NCBI GenBank assembly: GCA_017893485.1
Contig: CM030360.1
Coordinates: 16,601,971 to 16,665,970 of the forward strand
DNA: 64,000 bases
Reading direction: 5' to 3'
From: Hemerocallis citrina
Lineage: Eukaryota; Streptophyta; Magnoliopsida; Asparagales; Asphodelaceae
Made by a program: the position numbers and the translations under genes. Positions 32,101-43,876 of this stretch are shown here, in pieces. Position 1 is the stretch's first letter; every line of letters begins with the position of its first letter. A model generated the notes under the pieces. The model worked only from the letters and a program-made list of their open reading frames with translations. It had not been told where the DNA came from and ran no database searches.

Positions 32101-32844
32101 CTCTTTTCCTCCCCTTGCCCAAAAAATGGTCCAAATACATTTGTGTATGCATGCACACATGCATAAACAAATATGAACACATTTCTATAACTCTAAATAT
32201 GTACTAATATGTGTAACTTGTCATGTATTAGTACATGTTTAACTAAAAATGTGATTTTAATAGTGGGCTTGCTACATGGGCTCATTACTAATTAATTTAT
32301 TTAATTATCTAGTGGGCTTGCTACATGGGCTCATTACTAATTAATTTATTTAATTATCTAGTGGGCTCCTCTCCTAATGGGCTACATTTTAGTTTATAGG
32401 TCCATGGATCAAAAGAAAGGCTAAATAAAACTAATGCATGCTAAAAATAGTAAAATGAGAGTAGCAAAATGAGAATAAAAAATTTGCACGTGCACCATAC
32501 GTGCAAAAAAATTGAAAAATGTATTTTAATCAAAATAGGGGGAAAATGAATTTCCGTTTTTATAAAATAGATTTAAATATATAAAATAAATAATTTAAAC
32601 ACATAGAAAATATTGTACGTAGCGGTGGAGAATATGTAATTAATACATGTATTGAAAACACGTAGAAAGCACGTAGAATACAAATATCGAAATATTATAT
32701 TTTTGTTGACTCAAAATAGGGAAAAATCAATATTGAAAATAAATAAATAGTCGATAATCAAAATACGGGAGGAAAACACGTTACAAAATACACGTGCGTA
32801 ACACACGAGGGCAAAAATGTAATTCCAATTTTGCGGGGTGTAAC
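29145..32844 (-). repeat. 3' LTR of element C
   Basis: It contains three copies of CTTGGAGTCCACCGCCG (about 29736, 29888 and 29984), a run of 29-bp repeats (about 30768-30862, units with GTCCACTTTCGAAATTATTT) and a 49-bp direct duplication at about 32267-32365 (GTGGGCTTGCTACATGGGCT). No gene is present. The right LTR carries the same repeats. Confidence 0.95.
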
Positions 32845-32872
32845 ACTCTCCCCCCCTTAGAGTAGTTCCGTC
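32845..32872 (-). other. Polypurine tract of element C
   Basis: On the minus strand, CGGAACTACTCTAAGGGGGGGAGAG abuts the LTR start TGTTACACCCC. It places the left LTR as the 3' LTR. Confidence 0.9.
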
Positions 32873-34797
32873 CCCGGAACTTGCTAGGGTAAAGATTGTA
32901 TTTTGTACAAGCCAAAAAAATACCATTATTGTATTTAGAAAACTGCAACTTTAAGAAAAATAAAGGTAGTATACACAACAAGGAAAACAAGACAAACTCT
33001 TTATAAGAAGACTATGAATATTAAGATGTTACAAGACGGAACAAGAAAATTAGGAAAATGGCATAAGAACTGAAATATGACAGGAGATAGAATAGTTTGA
33101 GAGAAATTTTCGTACAAAAATAATGTTAGGTAAGCTATTAGATAAAAGGGTAAAGTCAATCATGTCGTTAATTTCGAAATAGTTCGGAAAACAATGTGGT
33201 GAAGAAAACATGGTCAATAGGAAATTTAGAAAAAAATTTTTTATCAATGTAATAAACTGTAGAAAATCCGCAAAATTAGCAATTTAAAACACGACCATTG
33301 AATAAGATTTTGGAAAAATAAATGGGAATAAGACTTTGTTGAAAACATAAAATGACTTTGTATATCAATTAATAAAATAGTTTGTAAGGGAACTATAATA
33401 ATTATACACACAATTTGAAAAAATAAAAGGTATACGTCGAAATACTTTTGAATATACAAAATTTTGTAGTGATGAAAATAATTTATAACATTAAGACAAA
33501 ATAGTGTAAAGCACATACACGAGATGAAAACACAATTGAAAACAATAATTATATAGTATAGTAATTTAGGACAATAGACATAAACAAAAGTATTAAGGTA
33601 ATTAGATGAGGGTAAAATGATATGTATACTATTAAAATATATGACATATATAGAAATCATTAGAAAAATATAGGTAATTACTAAGAGTGTAAAGACAGTT
33701 AAAATTTGAGAAAAGATAATGTATAAATAGTGTGTATATGCATTATATTAAAGAAACATAAAACTATAAAAGTAATGAATAGTGATTAATAGAAAAATGA
33801 ATTTATCAAAACAAATATGCAATAATAGTACCGAATGTAAACAAATAAAACATTAGTAGGTCGCATTTATATAGGAAGAAAATTTCAATCTTGTTAAAAA
33901 CATATAGGATAAGATACTATAGTTTCATACAAATCAAAATCATATAAAATGAGAGCACATAAGAAAATTTCATAAGAAAAATCCAAAATAATAAATGAAG
34001 AAAATAATTGTTGAAATATTAATTTAATAAACGGCAACTTGACAAAATACGTAAAGTAAGAGTAGATATAAACGGGTAAACATAAAAGACCAAAGAAGTT
34101 TGAAAAATAAGTTTAAAATATCAAGACTAAAGAAGATAGATAAATAATAAATATTCAAATGATTTAATAACATAAGAAAATATTTATTTGAAAAAAAATA
34201 TGGAGAAAGTACCATGATAAAAATCTACAAAAATAATTTGAGAGGGAGGTGTGTAAGGTATCATGAATGACGGTCCAAGCCAACCACGCTTCCACTGCGC
34301 CACTCTGATACCCAGGAAAATGTGCTCGCATACACTCTCATATTAATGTATACGAGGAGAACATCATGAATGAAATTGAATGTAAGTTCAATAACAACTT
34401 CATTCACGACTCCAGTCATCCAAAAGAAAGAGAAAACATCAGTGTATAGAGCAACACAAATGTAAATCACTTACATTTAAATCTCTATAGACTGAAACTC
34501 ACACTCTAGTGTCTGCAGGAATAATATTGTAACTACTCAATAAGGTGTCACGGGTTCTAGACTATAGTTAATGATCTTACTACTCTTCCTAAACAATTTT
34601 TTTTTTGTCTATCAAGTTCTAATTTACTTGGGTTAACCGTAAGAGTCGGTTCCCAGCTAGCGGTGGTCCGAAGACGCTTAAATACCGTGTCGCTTAGGGT
34701 TGTTTACACCCGGTTGACAGAATGACTCTTTTGGTTTGTTCCCAAATTTATCGTCACTTTTTATCATTCCTTATAAACTTGTACTACTTGTGAAGCA
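32873..34797 (-). other. Non-coding AT-rich interior of element C
   Basis: About 1.9 kb, very AT-rich, with no gag or pol motif on either strand. The open frames are Phe/Ile/Tyr-rich composition artefacts. The only recognised item is the tRNA-like segment at 34257-34309. Confidence 0.8.
34257..34309 (-). pseudogene. Initiator-Met tRNA-like segment inside element C
   Basis: On the minus strand, 27 bases from 34309 match the 5' end of plant initiator-Met tRNA at 26 positions (starting ATCAGAGTGGCGCAGTGG). After an unrelated stretch of about 19 bases the segment ends TGATACC, the same as the tRNA 3' end without its last A. The two ends can pair (GGTATCA with TGATACC). It looks like a tRNA with its middle replaced or lost. 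It lies about 490 bases downstream of the PBS that pairs with this tRNA. Confidence 0.7.
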
Positions 34798-34810
34798 TGC
34801 TCTGATACCA
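34798..34810 (-). other. Primer-binding site of element C (initiator-Met tRNA)
   Basis: On the minus strand TGGTATCAGAGCA lies two bases from the LTR end at 34813. It fits the 3' end of initiator-Met tRNA for 12 bases. Confidence 0.93.
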
Positions 34811-34812
34811 TC

Positions 34813-37800
34813 TGTAACGCCCCGAATTTTAAATAAGGATAAATTCGAGATTTCACAGGATCTTTACTTCACTTCGTACAATTTTACAAGGAATTTAAAA
34901 CTTTTCATTCACAATACATCAGAGTTCAATTACAACTTGGTTTTGCACAGCAGAAGAATGAAATTTACAATAAAACATTTATAACATCTTTAAAATAAAA
35001 CAGTACCAGCATATCCACTTTATAGCTTCATGAATAGTCTATTACCTGCATGTCAATCTGTGGGCACGTCAGTTACTTACAACTGACGAAATGTTATACA
35101 CGGCTATCCTCTCTATGCCGGGAATAGTATAACGATCTCATACTTTAACAAATCACAAAAAAATTGAATGAACAAATAAAGTGTCAAAAGTGATTATTCT
35201 AAACACAAGTGTATGTCATGTCTTAATGCCTAATGCATACCATTCTATACTAGGATGACACTAATGCACACTTGTTCGGATTCTATGCATCCCATACTAC
35301 ATAGGTCCGAGGGCAAGCGCCTACGTTCTTCACAATACAGGGCTCGATCCCTCGCCATGAAAACTACCCGGTAGCAAAACAAAGTTCAGACTATTCCACG
35401 AATGTGAATCCCAGCCTTGGAGTCCACCGCCGGCTGTTATAACAGATTTCACATCGTGCGAATCGTCCCGTATGTGACCCTCTAGCCCAGTATATATATA
35501 TATACATTGGAGACGGTAAACACAAAAATCCATCCGTCCGACTACTCAAGATCTTGGAGTCCACCGCCGACCCGTCCTCATAGTCCCGGATTAAAATATA
35601 ATAATCCGTCTCCCACAGGGCAACCTCAGTCCACCAACTGGGTCTATAGTCTTGGAGTCCACCGCCGACTATATAGAGCACCCCACTTACGTTTCCCTAA
35701 GTTTACTACATCTTCACTTATGTTCCTAAATTTTCTTAAGTTCAAGACATGAATAATTTCCACACGTAGAATTAGTTGTTACCTCCTACCGGACTTAATC
35801 AACAAATACGAGATGGCTCCTTAGCCATATCTCCGAATCATTTCTCAAATCTTTTCTTTTAATTATGCCGGTACCGAGGTCTTACTAACTCTAAATCATA
35901 AACTTTCATGTACATGAAATATAGGTACACATACTCTTTAGTAAACATGTCTTAAACTTATTATATTCATGTTTCTAACTTATCCATAATTTAATCAATG
36001 TCTCATTTTTGCATCACTCATGGTTCATTCGTTCACAATCTTTGAAAACAATAATTCTTTTCATGACATAAATTCATCACTTTAAGTCTCTTCAGCAACT
36101 TAGGCACATATAATATATCTCAACCACATTAACCTTTCTTAAACAAAATTTAGAGTATAACCTTTTCAAAAGAAAAATCATTTCACACAATGATAAATCT
36201 CATACTCTTTAATAATTAAAATCTTAAGTCAGAAACTCATTATCCAATTTGAGCATGTATACTAATCAAGTATTCAATTTAAAAGAAATAATCTCCTTGA
36301 GACAATTTATTCTCATACCAACACTTTACTTTTCTTCTAAAAATCTAAATTATGCTCTTAATTAATCTCTACTTCTCTACTACTATAATGGAAGAAGGCC
36401 TTAATGTATTTTGTCCTCAACCCAAATAATTACCGAGCTGATCCACTTTCGAAATTATTTACCAAACTAGTCCACTTTCGAAATTATTTACCAAACTGGT
36501 CCACTTTCGAAAATATTTACCGGACTGGCCCATAACAATTTTTTTTCTTTTTACCTAAAAATCGTTTATCGAAAGATCCAACACTTTATGATATTGAAAT
36601 AAAATTTCTCTTGACTGAGATAAATTTTAAAAACAGTAGCAAAACTCATTTCAAACTCTTTTTAAAATATATATTTCTATTTTTAAATAATTCCCCTTCT
36701 CATTCTAGATATAGATTTTGCATTTTTCTCAAAAAAAACTTGATTTCTAGGAGTTTTATTCATAAAGGCTAGTTTATGTCCACCATCAAACTAATTGAAT
36801 TTTGGTAATAAAGATAAACATGTCTCTTAATCATCAAGGATAATTCTTTTATGAAGAATTATATTTTTACATAACAACATGCAATAGTAGACATATTTTG
36901 TAGTAATAATCTAATTCATCTTTCTTTCTTTCTTCATTTGACTCATCATGGTATCAAGCATAATTTTAGTATAACGATATTACACATGAATCGTATATTC
37001 AACACACACAAATTTTCTAAGCATATTAACATGATTCTTAGTATTAATTTATGTTGTCAAAATTCTTCTTTCTCCTTAATATGGTGACAATTGGTTACTT
37101 AATCACAACAAGATTTCTTCATTCATGGTAGACTATATTAACATGGATTTTGTTTACAAACATCATATCATGTTCAATCTACACTACACATTTATAAATT
37201 TTAAGCATGCATTCTCTACATTAGAAAGTAAGAAATCACCCACTAATACAATGTTAATCTATTTGTCAACATAGCATGATTCACTATTAATCTCACCACA
37301 ATCATAGTATAGTTATTCTATTTTATCAACTCAAAACTACTCATTCATTTTTTTTTTATTAGCATGTACATTCTAAAAAATTTAGAAAGTAGGAGACACC
37401 CACCTTATTGAAGCTTGACTAATGAAGGGAAGAGCACCACTTCTAGATCCAATGATTCCTCGCTCCTAGTAAGGCTTCTCCTCCTAGCAATTTCTCCTTT
37501 CCAAGCAAGAGATCCTCCAAGCACAATAACTTTCTTACTCTCTTTCTTTTTCTTCCTTTCTTTCTTTTTCTTACACTTATTTTGATATTAATTTTGGTGC
37601 AAGAGAAATGTAGGAAATGGAACTCTATTTATAGGATTTTAGAAGGGTCTAAAGTGCAAAAATCTCACCCTAATAACTCTTCAAATTTATTTTACAACTC
37701 TCCACTTTCCTAACTCCTAAAACCTCCATCTCTTCATCTCCCCACTCTCCACTAACTCAACCTACCAACTCTTTTCCTCCCCTTGCCCAAAAAATGGTCC

Positions 37801-38513
37801 AAATACATTTGTGTATGCATGCACACATGCATAAATAAATATGAACACATTTCTATAACTCTAAATGTGTACTAATATGTGTAACTTGTCATGTATTAGT
37901 ACATGTTTAACTAAAAATGTGATTTTAATAGTGGACTTGCTACATGAGCTCATTACTAATTAATTTATTTAATTATCTAGTGGGCTTGCTACATGGGCTC
38001 ATTACTAATTAATTTATTTAATTATCTAGTGGGCTCCTCTCCTAATGGGCTACATTTTAGTTTATAGGTCTATGGATCAAAAGAAAGTCTAAATAAAACT
38101 AATGCATGCTAAAAATAGTAAAATGAGAGTAGCAAAATGAGAATAAAAAATTTGCACGTGCACCATACGTGCAAAAAAATTGAAAAATGTATTTTAATCA
38201 AAATAGGGAGAAAATGAATTTCCGTTTTTATAAAATAGATTTAAATATATAAAATAAATAATTTAAATACATAGAAAATATTGTACGTAGCGGTGGAGAA
38301 TATGTAATTAATACGTGTATTGAAAATACGTAGAAAGCACGTAGAATACAAATATCGAAATATTATATTTTTGTTGACTCAAAATAGGGAAAAATCAATA
38401 TTGAAAATAAATAAATAGTTGATAATCAAAATACGGGATGAAAACACGTCACAAAATACACGTGCGTAACACACGAGGGCAAAATTGTAATTCCAATTTT
38501 GCGGGGTGTTACA
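34813..38513 (-). repeat. 5' LTR of element C
   Basis: 3701 bp, differing from the left LTR at only scattered positions (roughly 1% by eye). It is followed by the right target duplication TCTTC at 38514-38518. Confidence 0.95.
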
Positions 38514-38518
38514 TCTTC

Positions 38519-39250
38519 GGAGTTTCCTGGCATGTCGGCAGCCGACCACGCGAAGAGGTCACGGTTCTTTCTAATGCATCAGACTATGTCTGAGCTTCGG
38601 GCAGATGGGAGGGTCTTGCTGATAAAGAACTTGTGGCTCAGATCCTGCTCAGAGAAGAGCACTTCCTCCAGTTCATCCACTGGCTCGGATGCTTGTCGGA
38701 CACTTTCTTGGGGAATCTCAAGTGTTTCGAGGGAGAGGACTGGACCCCCACTAGAAGTCATGTAGTATTTGCTGGCCATCTCCTGACTGCCTCTTACTTC
38801 CCCTACTCCTACCCGAGTGGAAAACTTCATCTTGAGGTGATAAGCGGAAGGGACGGCTTCGAGAGCAGCTAGGCCGGGCCGGCCCAGGATGACATTATAA
38901 GCTGTGGGGACATCAACGACCATAAAATCCATCGGTTCCGTTCGGGTAGTAGGAGTTTTGCCAGCAGTTACGTCGAGGGTGATCACCCCTTTGATAGTCA
39001 CTGGCACTCCCATGAACCCGTGGAGTGTGTAGCGTGGGTTTGAGTCTATCCCAGGATAGATTAAGTCCTTTGAAAGCATCGAGGAAGAGGATGTTAACGG
39101 AGTTGCCATTGTCCACTAGGATCATCTCCACTTTAAAATTCGCCATATGGAGGTCGATGACTAGTGCATCACAATGGGGGGTTCGGATGCCTACCAGGTC
39201 TTCATCTGAGAATGTGACGGGTACCCCAAGGCCTTTAGGGGGAGGCATGC
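38519..39250 (-). pseudogene. Protease region of element B (broken)
   Basis: It holds the protease motif ILVDNGNSVNILF, then, after a frameshift near 39050, TLDVTAGKTPTT and NVILGRPGLAALEAVPS. A TGA lies near 38579. Where A has the first TAG, B reads on (FKGLNLSWDRL), showing that the codon in A was once sense. Element C sits immediately downstream. Confidence 0.88.
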
Positions 39251-41187
39251 CATGTACTGAATTGACTTCCCTTACGAAAGCCTTTCAAGAGGAGTTGGAG
39301 GAGCCCCCCATTGGGCCCCCATGAATGAGGTGTAGGACACGCTCCTCTTCGAATTCGGGTGTCTCACCGCATCGCTCAGGATGCTTGTTAGGCCCCCGAG
39401 GAGGAGGAGGAAGGTCGGTTTGGTCTTTTCTCACGAATTTGGCCAGCTGCCCCCTCTGGATGAGGGCCTCGATCTCGTTCTTAAGGGCCCGACAATCATT
39501 GGTGTCATGGCCATGGTCCCGATGATAGCGGCACCATTTCTCCTTATCCCTTTTCTTGCCAGGGGTGTTCATCTTCGGGGCAGGAGGTATCACCCCTTTC
39601 TTCTCTACTTCCATGAGAATAGTGGAAATGTTGGCATTTAGAGGAGTAAATTTCTCGAATCTGGGGGGAGGGTGGCGCTAACCGCTGTTATCCTTTTGGA
39701 GCTTCGTGGCACCTTCTTCTTCTGTTCCCTTCCTCTTGGATCCGGAGGAGGGCCCCTCAAAGCTGGGCCGGTGCTCAGCTTCCTCGGCCCGAATGTACTT
39801 CTCACTTCGGAGAAGGAGATCGGAGAAGTTTTGCGGAGGCTTCTTGGCGAGGAAAGACCGAAGGCTGGAGTAGAGGACATTCGACTGGAATGCTGCTGCA
39901 GTGACCGACTGGTCGAGGGAAGCGATAGACCTGCTTCCGCAGTGAACCTTTTCACATAGTCTTGCAACTTCTCACCCTTCTTCTGGTTGAGGTAGAGTGG
40001 CGAAATACTGGTCTTCTCAGTTCGGCAGCTAATCACAAAGTGGGTGACGAAGAGGGTCTCGAATTGCTCGAAGGAGAATATCGAAGATGGGGCGAGGCGA
40101 GAGTACCATTCCCGGGCCGAACCCTTGAGGGTGGTGGGGAAGGTCTTACACAGCAGAGCATCGGAAGCTTAGTGGATGAGCATGAGGGTCTTAAAGATTT
40201 CGATGTGGTCGACGGGGTCGGACTCCCCGGAATAAGTCTCGAATTGGGAAGGCTTGAAGCCTATTGGAACGGGGGCCTCCATGATGGTTCGAGAGAAAGG
40301 AGGCTGACTTGGTCGGAGGGTCCTTCCTCTAAGCTCTTCTTCTCTGTCTAGCTGACCCAAGTGCCTCTCCATTTCGTGGAGACGACGGTAGACAGCGTCA
40401 TCCTTTCGACGGTTATCAAACGAGCCTCTGGACTTGTCTTCGTACGAGGGAGAGCGGGGGCTACGACGATGGTAGCTCCTGGAGTGGCGAGGAATAGGAA
40501 TGTGCCAGGGGTTGCTAGGAGCTGCGGGAGGAGTTAGGGACCGTTGGCTAGGAATTCAGACCGGAGGAGTGGGGACCTTCTAAGGATTGTTATTGTTGGG
40601 CTGAAGATTGAGAGCTTGTAAGATGGTTGCCTGGAATTGCTGAAACTCAGCATGAGTGATGGGTGCGTCATCATTCCCGGGAGGTCACCGATCATCAGGA
40701 GAGTGAGGTCTTCTCCTATGGTGGTCGGGGGACTCTCTCCGCCCCCGGCGAGGGGGGGACCTTCTGTATTCTCGGCGATGAGGAGATCGCTCATTTGGAC
40801 GGTATTGACGGGAGGCTCCCTCTCGGGCCCGCCTTTCATCCAAACGGCGGCGAAGATCCTCTTCTTTGTGCTGATTATCGAGGGTGTTGCGGAGGTCTTC
40901 TGATGCTCGGAGATTGTGAGATGCCATGGAATCAGTAGAGGGGTTGTGCATGGAGACGTGATCATGTTGGAGGGGTTGTTTCTGAGGATTGGGATGGGAG
41001 CCCCCCGCGCCGGCATTCGGGAGGCCGGTCTGGCCGCGAGGGGTTGAAGATTCTGAGGAGGAAGTTGGTCCTACTGCGGGGCCTGGTTAGGTTGAGGGGT
41101 AGGTCCTGTTGGCTGGACGATTTGGAGGGGGACCTCCTGCTGTGGTTGAGGAGGAGTGGGTCCACGGTTGGACCCGCGGGGAGGCAT
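39251..41187 (-). pseudogene. Gag of element B (broken)
   Basis: It starts at ATG 41187 (MPPRGSNRG), equivalent to the start in A. The SR/Arg-rich region is at 40685-40951. The Gag core FETYSGESDPVDH is near 40230, cut by a TAA where A has a Gln codon after LMLIH. The zinc motif CRYHRDHGHDTNDC is near 39530. The pieces are in different frames with several stops, so no full Gag is made. Confidence 0.88.
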
Positions 41188-41238
41188 GGCTGGGCAAATC
41201 TGACCGACGGGAAGAGGAAGGGCTGCTACTCGCTGTTT

Positions 41239-41254
41239 CCCACAGACGGCGCCA
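41239..41254 (-). other. Primer-binding site of element B
   Basis: On the minus strand TGGCGCCGTCTGTGGG, three bases from the LTR end, identical to that of A. Confidence 0.9.
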
Positions 41255-41257
41255 ATC

Positions 41258-41811
41258 TGTTACCGCTAAATCTGGTGTGGGGGCAAACAAATAGTATTTG
41301 TGGATTCTTGGAAAACTTGAATAGCAAACCTGAAACCTGTTCCGCCGGATTTTGACCGTTGACTTCCACCGTTCACCTGCAAAAAGTGCGAGACACCGGG
41401 GTTGATCCCGGCGACGCACCCTCCGACGCTCAAGTCAGTAATCAGGAATGATTATGAAAGAGCGTAAATTGGCAAAAGATTGATTACCTCTTAATGGTGG
41501 TGGATGGGGGATATTTATAGCCGCCTTTTGGATCTAATTAGGAATGTAATCCTTGTGATTAGATAAGGAATGTAATCCCTAATTCTCAGTGGAAGGATAG
41601 ATGTGAATCAGGGCCGTTGATTAGGATTAATCAGAAACCCTAATTCTATCCTGCTGGACCGGGTTCATTTCGGGTTGGGACCCATACCCAGTTGAGGTGG
41701 ATCCGTTCGCGGGTTGCTGGGCCTTTGGGAAAATTACTATTTTATCCCCAAGCTTTAAGATTTGTTACCGATTTGGACGGTTCCGATTTAACCCCATTTT
41801 CAGCCATATCA
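41258..41811 (-). repeat. 5' LTR of element B
   Basis: 554 bp. It lacks about 40 bp near 41732 compared with 19582-20173. TATTTATA at 41512-41519 is the minus-strand TATA box. Confidence 0.93.
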
Positions 41812-42225
41812 ATCACCATCATCAAGATCTTGTTCTCGACCGTCAGATCTCCTTCGCGATCGCGATCTTGATCTTGATCTTGATCTTCGATCTGAGCCGT
41901 CCATTGGTCTGATCTTGATTGCCATCAAGATCCATGTCGGGATCCGTTCCCGTTATTCCTCCATCCGATTCGTCGTCTACACCCCAAGGCAAGCATTCTT
42001 CTTGTACAAATTTTTATTCTAGCACAAGCGTTTAATTTGAAAATACCGCAAATAGATAGTAGTTGTGACTCCTCCTTGTCTCATCGTTGTTGATCAAATA
42101 TGATTCCTCATCGATTCCATAATCTTAAGAGTCACAATCCTTTTGTTAATATATTTACAAAACTAGTTGGACCCTTTATCTCCTAATTACTTGAACATGA
42201 ATCCCTTGACTTGTGGACGTGTGTT
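41812..42225 (+). mobile_element. 3' LTR of element O, piece 3 of 4
   Basis: It begins with ATCACCATCATCAAGATC, resembling the ATCACCATCACCATCAT left of B at 19562. A GATCTT repeat run follows (41825-41890). It ends with the left copy of the LINE target duplication (42210-42225). Confidence 0.7.
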
Positions 42226-43876
42226 TTTTTTTTGAAGGAAAAGGTGGAATCTGGCCACCCTGTTTCATTAAAAAGAATTTAACGAAACAAACCCAGAGTA
42301 CTGGGCCCAAGTACAACCTACTAACAGAAAATAAAACATAAATGAAGCAACATGACGCGTACAAACAAGAACTCCCTCCAACAACCCTGGAGGGTGGGCC
42401 GACAAACCATCTCGACCAGCTAAATATAAGTACATCAGTTAGCTTCGTACAGTTCCTCCATGACACCTGCACACCCACCTGAAACAAGTCTGGCAGGATT
42501 TTTCACCCGCTGATCCCTGCCTTCACCTCGCTGGGGGGACCCCATCTTTGGGCCTAAGCCCCGCAGGTCAAAAACTGACCCCACGACACCTGCACTATGA
42601 TCGCACCCTCCCACCATCTCCACCACTCATCCTACAAAAGTGCCAGCCGCTCCCACAGCCGCTACCAAAGAGAAAGTCGTGAAGAGGATACCTTCACCTC
42701 TCACACGATTGTGTTTTCTCAGGCGATTTCTCACCAAACAACTATCTCGCTCACCCCATCAAACACCACGCTCCAGGAGAGAGCCGTGGAGAGGATACCT
42801 TCACCTCTCTCATGCACAAACTCTCTCCGGAGATTTCTCACCACACATACTTATCTCGACTCAAACTCCCAATCGGAGGGAAGAGGCGACGCTATCTCGA
42901 GCCAGTGACCTAAGCTGGAGGAAGCTCAATAGTCTGACAGTAGGCACTGTGAAGATTGCAACGACAACATCGTAGTACACTCCAGACCAACCATACTCAA
43001 ACCCCACACCCCCTCACCCCCAACACCAACCCACTACCGGCCTGGCCCCATGGGCCCCAAACTGAAACACCGACCTCACACACTTGAATCCCAAATCCAT
43101 GGTGTTCGCGATAACAGGCAGGGGAGGATGCTCTGGTGCGACATAGTCGCTCCTCAATAATTGAGACAAGCACCCCGGAAGTTGAGACAAATGAGCACAC
43201 ATCACGGAGGGACCTAGTCTTTGGGCCCAAGCTCCATAAACGTACAAGATAGCCTAATTCCCGACATCTTCACATGCACTACCAACCCTCGCAGATCGCC
43301 ATGATTGGCCCCGAGAGTGTGGACATGGTGGCAAGCGCGCAGAACATCTGAGCAAACATCTAGCAAATCATGGAGGGACCACATCTCGAGTTCAACCCCA
43401 CAATCGCACAATTGCACAAAACTACATGCTTCACACCCCTAACCACAGCAAAAGCAAGCACAGCCCCATGCCGAATCACCGGCCTCTGGGCAAAACAGAT
43501 CTGGGTCGGGGGGGGGGGGGAGGGTAGGCGCACAGTGGGTGGCCCCATACCTCGCCGCATCTCCTCCGGCAAGGCCGTGCCGCCACTTGAACCGCCTGAC
43601 GATGGAGGTTGCCGCGATGGGCTGCGCCGGATGCCTGTCACCATCGACGCGACAGAGAGGTTGCCACCTAGAACTGGGGTCGCGATAGGGGCCAAAGTAA
43701 GAGAGGAGGGGATGCGCCGTGGAGGAGAAGCAAGGGGGACGACGGGAAGGGGGGGCAGCGGCGAAGGGGGCTAACCGCCCCCCCTAGCACTTCAGATCTA
43801 GGGTTTCCTAGGTGTTGTTTGGAGGGGGGGGGGGGGTAAGTTTCTATCTCTAGAAATTTCCTAGAGAGAGAAAACC
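42226..43876 (-). mobile_element. LINE-like insertion D with 16-bp target duplication
   Basis: The target duplication CTTGTGGACGTGTGTT lies at 42210-42225 and 43877-43892. The left edge is a T run, i.e. a 3' poly(A) tail on the minus strand. Next to it is a stretch (AAACAGGGTGGCCAGATTCC on the minus strand) typical of plant LINE 3' ends. The right edge (minus-strand GGGTTTTCTCTCTCTAG) looks like a plant LINE 5' end. Only 1.65 kb separates them and no endonuclease or RT motif is visible, so it is an internally deleted or non-autonomous LINE derivative. It contains a direct duplication of about 113 bp (42664-42890) and repeated GGGACC/TTTGGGCC blocks. Confidence 0.82.

Larger units (their letters stand above)
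29145..38513 (-). mobile_element. Element C: LARD-like LTR element with 3.7-kb LTRs
   Basis: LTRs at 29145-32844 (3700 bp) and 34813-38513 (3701 bp) are nearly identical, so insertion was recent. A perfect target duplication TCTTC lies at 29140-29144 and 38514-38518. Orientation is minus: PBS beside the right LTR, polypurine tract beside the left. The interior (32845-34812) is under 2 kb and non-coding, so C must depend on proteins made elsewhere. The iMet PBS and TGTAACxCCCCG-type ends suggest a Tekay/Del-related family. It splits the pro-RT region of B. Confidence 0.95.
19582..41811 (-). mobile_element. Element B: degenerate Ty3/gypsy Tat element, interrupted by element C
   Basis: It is read on the minus strand: 5' LTR 41258-41811, PBS 41239-41254, gag, pro, RT (split by C at 29145-38513), RNase H, aRNase H, integrase, tandem repeats, antisense gene, polypurine tract and 3' LTR 19582-20173. 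Without C it is about 12.9 kb, close to A. It is a relative of A with many stops and frameshifts, so it is not autonomous. The flanking five bases (ATAAA left, ATCAC right) do not match, so no target duplication is seen. Confidence 0.93.

Noticed and set aside
42597..43774. Several open frames inside the LINE-like insert
   Set aside because: They are short, on the strand opposite to the element or composition-driven, and lack endonuclease, RT or zinc-knuckle motifs.
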